DNA of 64,000 bases, taken from positions 337,347,029-337,411,028 of the forward strand of contig NC_058522.1 of the NCBI RefSeq assembly GCF_904849725.1, read 5' to 3'. Both the position numbers and the translations under genes were made by a program. A model generated the notes under the pieces. The model saw only the letters and a program-made list of their open reading frames with translations. It had not been told where the DNA came from and ran no database searches. Source of the stretch: Hordeum vulgare subsp. vulgare. Its lineage: Eukaryota > Streptophyta > Magnoliopsida > Poales > Poaceae. Below, one piece after another: positions 43,815 to 54,274 of the stretch; the first letter of the stretch is position 1, and each line of letters starts with the position of its first letter.

Positions 43815-45535
43815 TGTGCCATGCTTTAAAACCCGAGCTGACGGGAAGATACGATGGAAAGCACAACCCAAAAGAGTTCTTGGGCATCTACAAGATTTTC
43901 GTCCAAGCCGTCGAAGGAAGAGATGAGGAGGTGATCGCCAACTATTTACCTTTGGCGATCAAGCCAAATGTGAGATCATGGTTGATGCACGTGACGGAGA
44001 ATTCCATTGCGTCTTGGGCTGACCTGTGCAACGAGTTTGTTCGTGCATTCACAGGTGGCCACCAGGAGCCAGAATAGCCCATCGACTTGCAGGTTCTCCC
44101 GTAGAAAGAGGGCGAAACCCTTCCAAAATACATCCAGACGTTCAGCAGAGTGCATCGCAACATTTTGAAGATACACCATGCATCCGTGATGTCCGCGTTC
44201 CACTCGAACATACACAAAAGGAGAATGCGGGCCAAGAAGAACGTCAAACTCCCGAAGACCGTCAACGACCTATACACTTTGGCGGACAATTGTGCATGCG
44301 CTGAAGGAGGAAGGCGACTCCTCGGAGAGGAGGCAGGAGTCCAAGTCGACTCCGGTGACGACGACGATGCCCCTAGATTGAAGGGGAGGAAGCGGAAGCA
44401 GAATAAGAAGCGCAAGGGCAAGGCAGTGTTGTCCGTCGAAGGCTCTGGCAGTCTCAGCACCGGCAAGAAGGCGAAAGCCGAGCCCCCCGGCAAGGGAGCT
44501 GCTTCATGCGCTGATTGACGGGAGGACACTGCGGTAGAGAAAGATGGAAAGTCTAATGGTCCATACTGCAAGATCCCTCGCACCAAGGGCCACGATCTCC
44601 CTGAATGCCGCCAAGTTGAGCAGCTTGCTGAGAAGTAGAAGGCTGAATACGAGAAGCGTGACAAGGAGAAGGGCCAAGACAATGCTGCCGGGAAGGGCCT
44701 CGGTGGCACAGCGGGCCGCCGCGGCAAGGCCCTGCTACAAAAATAAAAGACTGCCAGAGGCCATGAGAGGAAAGAAGATAATGACACAAGTGACGACAAA
44801 GACAATGGAGAGGATTCTTGTGACATGGAGTTCCAGAAGGCAACCGATGCCATGTGTGTTGTCGGGGGTGCATCCTTGCACTCCTCTCACCGCCAGCTCA
44901 AACAGTGGGTGCGTGAAGTTAACGCCATGGAGCCAGCGGCAGGGTCTCGAAGGCCACTCGAATGGTCTCACACGCCAATCATATGCGACAGAGAGGATCA
45001 CCCCTGACGGCGTTACTGTGGTCGGGTGTCTGCCGCTGTTGGTTTATCCGATAGTCCGCAACCTCAAGGGGCCAGCCGAAGGGAAAGATAACCTTTCCAG
45101 TTACATTATTTTGAGAGCTCAACTACCAGACCGAAAAGTTCTCCTTGCTATATAGTGGAATCCTTGGGCGCCCAGCCTTAGCAAAATTCATGGCAGCATC
45201 CCACTATGCTTACAATGTTCTGAAGATGACATGCGCCATGGGAGTAATCCCCATCCCATCCGACAAGAAGGACACCATCATTTGCGTAGATCAAATGTAC
45301 TGAGACGCGATGGCAGCTGAAGCCGCTCCTGCCATAAGCCAGAAGAAGGAGAACAAGTCTAGCAAAAACACCAGCAAGGATTCCGGGAAGTGCGTTACTC
45401 CCGTCGATGACCTTCCGGAGAGTCCCTCTATTAGGAAATCGAAGGTCTCCTACCCTACAACAAAGAAGGTCCCAACAAGGGAGGATGGCTCTGATGGTAC
45501 ATTCACCATTAGCGCCACACTTAGTGACAAATAGG
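43815..45535 (+). pseudogene. gag: Element C gag C-terminal part and degraded protease
   Basis: Gag resumes after element 2. The capsid-type domain 43820-44290 has GRYDGKHNPKEFLGIY, SWLMHVTENSIASWADL and SAFHSNIHKRRMR. A Lys-rich nucleocapsid-like segment (about 44330-44760) contains PYCKIPRTKGHDLPEC. Stops occur near 44078, 44103, 44518, 44637 and 44744. A protease neighbourhood follows: WSHTPIICDREDHP near 44965 and a GRPALAKFMAASHYAYN block near 45165. The segment that should carry the catalytic DGGS/DGGA between them is not found, so a deletion has probably removed it. An open frame 45310-45534 forms the protease-RT linker. Confidence 0.65.
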
Positions 45536-47340
45536 AAAGCGCGCTCCTTGCCTTTCTGCGGGCGAATGTCTATGTGTTTGCCTGGCAACCTTCCGACATC
45601 CCCGGTGTTTCGAGAGAGGTAATTGAGAACCACCTTGATGTCTGCCCTCTTACTAGACCCATAAAGCAGAAGGTCAGAAAGCAGGCTTTAGAGAGGCAAC
45701 AGTTTATTACCGAGGAAATCAAGAAGCTGGAAGCGGCTGGTTTGGTCCGAGGAGTGTTGCATCCAATGTAGTGGTACCCAAGGTGAATGGGAAATGGAGG
45801 CTTTGCATTGATTTCAGAGACTTAAACAAAGCATGCCCGAAGGACCCATTTCCCTTGCCGCATGTTGATCAGATAGTTGACGCCACTTCCGGGTGTGATT
45901 TTCTTTCCTTCCTGGATGCGTACTCCGGATATCATCATATTTTCATGGCCAAAGAGGTTGCGGAAAATACCTCATTCATAACCCCATGCGGCACGTACTA
46001 TTTCGTACGAACGCCCTTCTGGTTGAAGAGCGTTGGATCTACCTTTGCTAGGGTCGTGCAAATTGGGTTCGGACCCCAGCTGCACAGAAATGTGGAAGAC
46101 TACATGGATGACATAGTTGTCAAGACGAGGGACGAAGCTACCCTTGTGCAAGACCTAGAAGAGACCGTTGCGAGCCTGTGCAAGATCAACCTGAAGCTCA
46201 ACCCTGAGAAGTGTATGTTTTGTGTCCCGTCCGGCAAGCCACTTGGGTTCTTTGTGTCTGAGCAAGGGATTGAAGCCAACCACGACATGATCAAAGCTAT
46301 CGAGCAGATACAAGCCCCCATGACAGTTAAGGCCGCGAGGCACTTGACCGGATGCGTTGCAGCGTTGATCATATTCATTTCCAAATCTTCCGAACGGGCC
46401 CTACTTTTCTTCAAAATCCTGAAGAAGGCTGCCCGATGAAGTGGACCCTGGAAGCACACGCGGCACTGCAAGATCTGAAAACATACCTTTCTTCCACTCC
46501 CACCTTGGTCGGTCCCAAGCCACAAGAGCCATTGCTGCTATACCTGGCAGCAACGAATCAAGTGGTTAGCATGGCCGTGGTGGTGTAGAGGGAGATAGAG
46601 GAGGAGCCAGCTGCGATGGCAGATGCTGCCTGCAATGAAGCCAAAATATCCGTGACAACACCCAACACAGGTTCAGAAAAAACCCCGCAGGCTAGCAATG
46701 AGGGCTCCAAGGACTTGGTGCAGAAAAAAGGTGGTGCAGCGACCAGTGTACTTTCTTAGCTCCCTGTTACACGGGGCTAGATCAAGGTACTCTGGAATGC
46801 AAAAGCTGATCTTCGGCCTCATCATGCCCTCGAGGGAGCTGCACCACTACTTCCAAGGCCATGAGATCATGGTTGTCACCCGTTTCCCACTTCAGTGCAT
46901 CTTGAGGAACCCCAAAGCCATACACAAGATAGTCGAGTGGGTGTTAGAGCTGTTAAGTTTTGGGTTGAAGTACGATAGTATTTCCACCATCGAGAGTAGA
47001 TCACTAGCGGAGTTCATTGCCGAATGGACACCCACACTAGATGAAGAAGTCCAGGAAACTACTCTCCCCGGCAGGGAAACACCCAAGGAGTGGGTCATGT
47101 ATTATGATGGTGCCTTCTCACTCCATGGTGTCGGGGCAGATGTGCTCCTCATCGCCCCCACCGGAGAGCACCTCAAGTACGTGGTCCAAATGTACTTTCC
47201 CCGAGAACAAGCTACCAACAACACCGTTGAGTATGAAGGGCTCCTTGCGGGACTTAGAATCGCGGTGGAGTTGGGGATAAAAAAGATGATCATCGGAGGG
47301 GACTCCTAGCTTGTGGTGAATAAGGTCAATAAGGATTATC
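45536..47340 (+). pseudogene. pol: Element C reverse transcriptase and archaeal-type RNase H
   Basis: The linker motif VFAWQPSDIPGVSREV (about 45577) leads to KLEAAGLVRGV, then a stop at 45769-45771. Reverse transcriptase continues in another frame at 45771 with WRLCIDFRDLNKACPKDPF, FLSFLDAYSGYHHI and the catalytic YMDD near 46102. A frame change follows near 46395 and a TAG near 46586. The first RNase H remnant (QRPVYFLSSLLHG) precedes an archaeal-type RNase H (WVMYYDGAFSLHG near 47095, NNTVEYEGLLAGLR near 47220). The match ends within IIGGDS-stop-LVVNKV at 47340, where a minus-strand LTR begins. Integrase is missing. Confidence 0.75.
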
Positions 47341-47880
47341 AGAGTCCGTCATGCTCCTTTGCCTGGCGGCACTCCGGCGCCACCAGTAGAGAGGGGGAGA
47401 GAGCCCCCTCCTTATTCTTCTTCCTTGGCCCCCCCTAGAGGAAGGTGAGTTCCCCCTCTGGCCCATGGCCTCCATGGAGATGGAGGGGCAGGAGCCCCTC
47501 CAAGATTGGATATCTATCTCTGTTCTCTTCTGTTTAACATTCCTGTTTTCTAGGCCTTCACCATTTCTTAAATTCCCGGAGATCCTTAACTCCGACCAGG
47601 CTGAAATTTTGAGGGGATTTTTATCCATAAATTAGCTTTCTTGTGACAAATATCACATATATTCCAAAATAATTCTCCATAAATTTTTATCCCGTTTGGA
47701 CTTTGTTTGATATGCATATTCCGCGAAACAATAAACATGCAACAAACAGGAACTGACACTTGGCACTGGATCAATATGTTAGTCCAATAAATCATATAAT
47801 ATTTTGCCAAAAATATGTGAAAGTTGTATAATATTGGCATGGAACAATCATAAATTATAGATACGACAGAGACGTATCCA
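47341..47880 (-). repeat. Minus-strand LTR fragment, first ~540 bp
   Basis: On the minus strand it begins TGGATACGTCTCTGTCG at 47880 and runs to 47341, where element C begins. It is of the same family as 31520-31970 and the solo LTR 33126-34660, whose first part it matches. The remaining ~1 kb of the LTR is missing. Confidence 0.7.
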
Positions 47881-48580
47881 GGAGCCATCGCAACAAGGTG
47901 GTCACTTGAACGGGGTTGATTGGGATCGAAGGACACAAGTTTACCTAGGTTCAGCCCCTCATGGTGGAGGTAAAGACCTACTTCCTACTTTATTGATATT
48001 TACGATGGTCTCGATTACAAGGGTGCAGACAAAGTTGTAAGAATCATGACTCGAGTCTTAGAATCTTACGGTCTTACGATCCAAACTAGCCCCTCCGATT
48101 CTGTGATTTTGCTCATAGAATCTAAGTTTATACGATCCTCATAGTTATGATTCTACAATTCATGATCCTAGCGACGCAGCTCCGATCCGATTCAGAATCA
48201 CGATCATGACAACTTTGGGTGAGGATTCGCTAACCTAGCTCTCTGGAGATTGCAACTTAGTATTTTTGTTCCAGGGGCTTCCCTTTATATAATAGGTTGA
48301 GCCCCTAGGGTCAAAGGAGAATCTGGGTTGTACTTTCCAACCCATAGCATAATCTAACTTTCATTCATATTGTCTCCTAGATAAGTAAACTCCTCATCTG
48401 GGCCTTCTCTACAAGCCGACCCACATGCTCCTCCTTGAGTCGGCCCATAGGCGGGTCTTGCCTTGAGTTTGGCGCCTTTTTTCAAGTCGCACCATGTTCA
48501 CCTGGTCCAAGGAATGACCCATAATGTCATGCCTGGTCATAACCTAGGCTGTATCATAATGTGGGGAATATCCCCAACAG
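47881..48580 (-). repeat. Minus-strand 3' LTR part next to Athila-type pol
   Basis: On the minus strand it starts TGTTGGGGATATTCCCC at 48580, directly after the end of the integrase-like coding region, so it is a 3' LTR, cut at 47881. A fold-back element sits inside it at 48030-48217. No gene. Confidence 0.55.
48030..48217. mobile_element. Fold-back MITE-like element, 188 bp
   Basis: The ends CAAAGTTGT and ACAACTTTG are perfect 9-bp inverted repeats. Beyond them the arms continue imperfectly (AAGAATCATGAC against the complement of GAATCACGATCATGAC). AGAATC/GATTCT recurs throughout in both orientations. No target duplication is clear, so the exact boundaries and superfamily are unknown. Confidence 0.5.
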
Positions 48581-48584
48581 GTTG

Positions 48585-50158
48585 TACCTCGAATATAATG
48601 TTTAATGTTTTACCCATTAACCACCTTAAGATTATTGCCCTCAACGTTGTTGATCTTGATGGCTCCGGAGCGATAAACCTCCTCGATAATGTAGGGTCGT
48701 TCTGATTTGTAGAGTAGTTTTCATGCAAAAAAAATAAAATGGGAATTGTACAATAGAACTTGATCACTGATAATAAATTCTTGTTTTTGAATTATTTTGT
48801 CATGCCAGCTTTTAACTTTCTCTTTAGACAACTTGGCATTTTTGTAGGCTTGTGTCATCCATTCATCTAGAGAACTCATTTAAAATAAGCTCTTCTCATT
48901 GGCAAGTTTAAAATCATAATTAAGTTCTTTAATTTCTCAATAAGCTTTATGTTCCAATTCTAGAGGTAAATTACAAGCCTTTCAATAAAACATTTTGTAG
49001 TGGACCCATAGGATTTTTATAAGTAGTTCTAAATACCCAGAGTGCATCATCGAGTTTCTTAGATTAATTCTTCCTAGACCTATTAACACTCTTTTGAAAA
49101 GATAATTTATTTCCGTATTGCTCAATTCAACTTGACCACTAGATTGAGGATGGTATGAAGGAAATTCTATGGTTAACATCATACTTAGCTAAGAGTTTAC
49201 AAAATGCATCATGAATAAAATGTGAACCACCACGAGTCATTAAATATCTAGGGACTCCAAAGCTCGGAAAGATAACCTCTTTAAGCATTTTAATAGAAGT
49301 ATTATGTTCATCACTACTAGTTGGAATAGCTTCTACCCACTTAGTAATGTAATCAACAACAATTAAAATATGAGTCTACCCATTAGAGGAAGGAAAAGGT
49401 CCCGTACAATCAAAGCCACAAACATCAATTGGTTCAATAACCAGTGAATAATTCATAGCATTATCTGATGTATACCAATATTACCAATGTTTTTAAATTC
49501 AACACAAGAAAGGACAAGCTTACCTGCATCTTTGAAGAGAGTATGCCAATAAAAACCAGGTTGTAATACCTTATGCGCATTTCTATCTCCAGTGTGGTGC
49601 CCTCCATATGCCTCGAAATAGCACTTCCATAGGATTTGTTCATGTTCATGCTTAGGTACATAACATCTAATAACACCATGTGCCCCTTCTTTTTATATAT
49701 GTGGGTCATCCAAACAATAATGTCTCAAGTCAAAGAAGAACGTTTTCTTTTGTTGATACGTGAAGCTATGTGGTATATACTTAGCAACAATGTAATTAGC
49801 ATAATCTGCATACCAAGGACTATTGCGAGAAGTAGAAGGGTTTATGAGAACTAATTTCTCATCAGGAAAACTATCATGAATAGGCAGTGGGTCATCAAGA
49901 ACATTTTCCATTCTGGATAAATTATCAGCTACGGGTTTTCAGCTCATTTTCTATCGTCAATATGCAAATAGAACTCTTGTAATAAAAGAACCCACCTAAC
50001 CATTCTATCTTAGCATCTTTATTTCTCAGAAGATACATAATAGCATCATGATCAGTGTTAATTATTACTTTAGAATAAAAAATGTAAGATCTGAATTGGT
50101 CACATGCGAACACAACTACTAGAAATTTTTTGTAGCGACTCGACTCGGAAAGATACAA
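48585..50158 (-). pseudogene. pol: Athila-type RNase H and integrase remnant
   Basis: Minus-strand coding pieces in order: RNase H (50158-49925, VVVFACDQFRSYIFYSK, INTDHDAIMYLL), a linker with IHDSFPDEKLV and PWYADYANYIVAKYIPH (49911-49693), a decayed integrase zinc-finger region (49709-49461), the integrase core end YHPQSSGQVELSN (about 49160) containing the third catalytic residue (Glu in GQVE), and the C-terminal YRSGAIKINNVEG / VVNGQNIKHYI block near 48690-48600. Many frameshifts and stops occur. The upstream end overlaps the junction at 50131 where another LTR begins. No reverse transcriptase lies in the window. Elements 1-3 lack exactly these functions, so relatives of this element are candidate helpers. 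Confidence 0.7.
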
Positions 50159-50313
50159 GCATGTGTGTATGTGTGCTATCCCTGGATCGTGCTAGCACAG
50201 ACAGTACATCAATGTGTATAACAGATTTCAATCACACATTCTTTATTAATCAAAATCTCATATAGAGTCATTCTTACAAAAATAACTTGGCTAAAAGCCA
50301 ACTCATGAGATAG
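50131..50313 (+). repeat. LTR start fragment, TGTAGCGACTCGACTC family
   Basis: 183 bp starting TGTAGCGACTCGACTC, ended by insertion of element 3. The same LTR start appears at 63383, with shared CCATCCCTGGATC and ACAGTACATCAATGT blocks. Confidence 0.65.
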
Positions 50314-50905
50314 TGATATGTCTCCATTGTATCTATATGTTTTGATTGTTCAATGTTGTTATACTATCATCTTAAGATACTTTCTTGGTCATAATGCACA
50401 AATTGACATTATTTTTGAGCACTAAGCTATTAACCCAGTGCCTAGTGCTAGTTGTTGTTTCCTGTAAGTTTTTTATTTTTTAGGTGTTCAGTACCAAATG
50501 AAGTCCAATTCCCACAAAAAAATTGATGATTTTTTCAGGACCAAAAGAAGACCTCGAAGCTTTGGCAGGAGACCTGAAACCACACAAGAAGCTCACAAGG
50601 CAATAGGGCATGACCAGGGGGTGGCCACGCCCTGATGCCTTGTCACCTCCCTATGGCCCCTCTTGCCTCATTCTGTGGCCTATAAATTCCCAAATATTCC
50701 AGAAACCCTAAAGATATCGACGAAACACTTCCTATGCAGCAGCAACTCTCTGTTCCTTGGCGACCCCATCTGGAGCTCCATTCCGGCACTCTGCCAGAGG
50801 GGGAGCATTCACGGAGGACCTCTTCATCAACCTTGGTGCCCTCGTGATGATGTATGAATAGTTCACCACAGACCTACGGGTCCGTAGTTAGTATCTAGAT
50901 GGCGA

Positions 50906-50936
<31 letters not shown>

Positions 50937-51893
50937 TGATCTTCAATACAATGATCATCACATTTTCGCTTTTGATCTATCCGATGTTATTCTTTTGTAC
51001 AATGCATTTGTTGGGATCCAATGAATTTTGGGTTTTTGTTCAGATTATTCATGGAAAGTATTTGAATCTGACTGAGTTTATGATTCTTATTTGCATGATC
51101 ATCATAGCTTCGTAAAGCTATCCGATCTATTGAATTGTTTTGGACAAGTAGTTTGATCTTTGTTGAATGGTAGATGTGCGTTGTAGTGGGTTCAACCTGC
51201 CGAATTTCTATATTCGAGTGACAATAAGGGGACAAGATGCATCTTTATGTTGCTTCCACTAAGTATAAAACGATGGGTTTTATTCATATTGATTGAGTTT
51301 ACTTTGTCTACATCATGTCATCGTTCCCCCATTACTCTATTTTACTTAATAGTCTAGATGCATGTTGGATAGCGGTCGACGGGTGAAGTAATCGTAGTAC
51401 GTGCAAGGAGGAGTCGGACTATTTTATTATGGAAGTGATGCCTATAGACATCATTGTCATGAAAATCACATAACTATCCATTGTTCTATCAATTACACAA
51501 CTGTAATTTGTTTATCCACCGTATGTTGCTCTGATGAGAGATGCCACTAGAGAACACTATGGCACCCATGTCTATTCAATTGTATATTGTAAAACTTATA
51601 ATTTCCTCGCTTTTATAATTTGTCTTTTATTTTATTTTGCAAGTCACAACTATCTACAATAATCTACACACCTCATTCGCTTGCAAATAATAAGATCAAG
51701 GGGATTGACAATCCTCTTGCCTGCGTTGGGTGCAAGTTTTTGCTCTTTTGTGTGCATTCACTGAAGATTGTTGAGGATTGATATTCCTATTGGTTCGATA
51801 AACCTTGGTTTCTTAACCAAGGGAAATACTTACCCGTATTGTACTGCGATAACCCGTTCCTCCTCACAGAAAACCCAACGCACATCACAAGCA
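50314..51893 (+). repeat. 5' LTR of element 3
   Basis: It starts TGATATGTCTCCATTG and ends CATCACAAGCA. Its landmarks match the element 2 LTR: promoter, CTTCATCAACCTTGGTGCCC, and the AAGGGAAATACTTACC block near the end. Confidence 0.85.
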
Positions 51894-51907
51894 TTAGGAA
51901 GGATTTC

Positions 51908-51925
51908 TGGCACCGTTTTCGGGGG
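51908..51925 (+). other. Primer binding site of element 3 (tRNA-Asp type)
   Basis: TGGCACCGTTTTCGGGGG, four mismatches from the tRNA-Asp complement, 14 bases after the LTR. Confidence 0.7.
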
Positions 51926-52127
51926 AATATCATCACCAACTATAAAGTAACTTCACACAAATCATCATTCACTTGTTTTTCTGTTCATTTCCTGTTATAT
52001 CTTGCTTGCTTCGAAAAAAAAATCAAAAAATCAAAAATATTTACCTTTGCTTGCTCTGTTTGTTAGTGGTTTGCATCTTCACTCTCTAGTTCACTTGTCC
52101 TCTTTTTACTTTGCTTGCTCGGTCACC

Positions 52128-53060
52128 ATGTGTCAAGATACTACTAAGTTGTGTAATTCTCAAATACTAATAATAATGATTTTATTATTACTCCAATACC
52201 GCTCGCTAGTACTGTGGATGCCTTTGATATTAACAATGCATTGCTCAATCTTGTCATGAAAGACCAAATTTTGGGAAGTCCTAGTGAGGATCCCGCTTCT
52301 CATCTTAATACCTTTATGGAACTTTACGATATGCAAAATAAAAAGCATGTTGATAACTTTGCTTAGATGTAAAGCTAATGCTTGGTTTTCATCTTAACCA
52401 CGTAATAGTATTGGAACATGGGATAACTATAAAGATGCTTTTATTGCCAAGTATTTCCCTTGTGCTAAGATCATCTCCCTTAGAAATAAAATAATGAATT
52501 TTAAACAACAAGATCATGAACATGTTGCACAATCTTGGGAGAGGACGAAATTAATGATTAGAATTTTCCCTATGCATGGTTGAAACTTGTGGATGATTAT
52601 CCAAAATTTCTCTGCGGGACTAAACTTTGTATCCAAAAATCTTCTAGATTTTGCTGCAGGTGGTACCTTCATGGAAGTGACCTTAAGAGAGGCCACCAAA
52701 CTTCTGGACAACATTATGGAAAACTATTCTCAATGGCATACCGAAAGAGCTACAACTGGTAAGAAGGTAAATTCTGTTGAGGAAATCGCTACCTTGAGTG
52801 AAAAAGTGGATGCTCTTATGAATTTGGTTGCTAATAAAAATGCTCATGTTTATCCTAATGACATGTCCTTTTATAATTTTATTTATCAAAATAATGATGC
52901 CATTGATGTGAATTTAATCTCGTGAAATAATTTCAATAACAATGCCTATAGGGGTAATTTGAATACTAAGCCATATCCCAGTAATCCTTCTTGTGGTTAT
53001 GGAAATTATTATGGAAACCCTTATACCAATAATAATAAATTATATAGTGATATTGAAAAT
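52128..53060 (+). pseudogene. gag: Element 3 gag, heavily degraded
   Basis: ATG 52128 matches the start of the element 2 gag. Capsid-like sequence is spread over frames: a piece with ANAWFSS-like coding near 52375, and the best part at 52587-52925 (FVSKNLLDFAAGGTFMEVTL, EATKLLDNIMENYSQWHTER). Stops at 52364, 52582 and 52923 and several shifts prevent translation. An Asn/Tyr-rich tail follows to about 53060. Confidence 0.7.
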
Positions 53061-54215
53061 ACTATCAAATAATTTATTAATTCTCAAAAAGTTTTCATTA
53101 CTATGGTAGAGGAAAAGATGCATACGCTCGATACTTTGGCTAAGAACATCGATAGAATAGCTCTTGATGTTGAAACTCCTAAAAGTAAAGCTTTTCCACC
53201 TAAGCATAATTTTAATTAGAGTATTAAATCTAAGTTGAATGCTAAGCGGGAATTCATAGAAAAGGATTTTCCACCCAATATTAAATAGCTATGAATGAAA
53301 GTATGAAGAGGACTTCTAAGTTGAAAGGTAAGCGGGAATTCCTAGAAAAGGCTCTCCCACTCCGTTTTACCAAAACCATGATGAAGACCTTAAAATGATT
53401 GACACTTCTCTTATTGAATCATTATTTACTTACCTGAATTCAAATGATAAATGTACTAGAGATGAGCCAACTTTATCTAGTTAGCATCATGTTTGCTTGG
53501 AGGGTGATGATTCTAATGCTAAAACTAAAAAAGTGGATTGGAAGGTCAAACCTTTAACTAGTGATGCGCCCACTATCTTGGATTACAAGAACTTCAATTA
53601 TGAAAGCTTACCTTTGATAGAATGTATTTACTTGTTGCAATCCACTATTAGATCGCCGAATGCTTATGAACAAAACAAGGCTTTCACTAATCATATAGTG
53701 GAAGCGATGATAAAAGCATATGATGATAAACTTGAACTTGAAATTTCTATTCCTACAAAATTGCATGATGAGTGGGAATCTACTATAAAAATAAATATTA
53801 ATGCAATGCTTTTTGTGACCTTGGTGCTAGTGTTTCAACAATACCTAAATCTCTATGTGATGTGCTTGGTCTCACTAATATTCAAGAGTGTTCCCTAAAC
53901 TTGCATCTTGCGGATTCTACCATTAAGAAACCCTTATGTAGAATTAATGTTTTTCTTATTATTGCAAGTAATAATTATGTTCCTGTAGATTTCATTGTGC
54001 CCGATTTTGATTGCAATCCTACTTGTCCAATAATACTTGGAAGACCTTTCCTACGAACTATTGGTGCAATTATTAATGTGAAAGAGGGCAACATAAGGAT
54101 TAAATTTCCATTAAATAAAGGGTTGGAACACTACCCTAGAAAGAGAATCAAACCACCTTATGAACCTATCATGAGAGACACTTATGGGTTGAGTGTCAAA
54201 GATGACAACACTTGA
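53061..54215 (+). pseudogene. Element 3 protease region, frameshifted
   Basis: The linker and aspartic protease resemble element 2. The frame at 53497 gives SPNAYEQNKAFTNHIVEAMI and LHDEWESTIKI, then shifts near 53810, so that the catalytic block (Asp-Leu-Gly-Ala-Ser type) is read in another frame. The frame from 53862 carries LNLHLADSTIKKPLCRIN and CNPTCPIILGRPFLRTIGAI, ending KDDNT with TGA 54213-54215. In this copy the IILG-RPFLR junction is intact, whereas element 2 has a stop there. Confidence 0.75.
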
Positions 54216-54260
54216 TCATATGTATTATGCCTAGCTAGGGGTATAAAACAATAACGCTTG

Positions 54261-54274
54261 TTGGAGGCAACCAA
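54261..54274 (+). other. Conserved hairpin after the element 3 protease
   Basis: TTGGAGGCAACCAA: a 4-bp stem and the same AGGCAA loop as in element 2. One G and its partner C are both missing relative to element 2. It follows GCCTAGCTAGGGG at the same distance from the stop. Confidence 0.7.

Larger units (their letters stand above)
32447..47340 (+). mobile_element. Element C: Tat-type Gypsy, 3' end missing, two nested insertions
   Basis: The order on the plus strand is 5' LTR (about 32447-32999), primer site (33004), gag start (33090), solo LTR 33126-34660, more gag, element 2 (35672-43809), the rest of gag, degraded protease, reverse transcriptase and archaeal-type RNase H, ending abruptly at 47340 where a minus-strand LTR begins. 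The GCCGT duplication around element 2 proves that 35671 and 43815 were adjacent. Integrase and 3' LTR are absent. The LTR start is inferred from TG at 32447 and CA at 32999. Confidence 0.75.

Noticed and set aside
43942..44853. Minus-strand 303-codon frame opposite gag of element C
   Set aside because: It is long because the Lys/Gly-rich sense sequence lacks minus-strand stops. Its Ser/Leu/Phe-rich product has no domain, and no splice or start context supports it.
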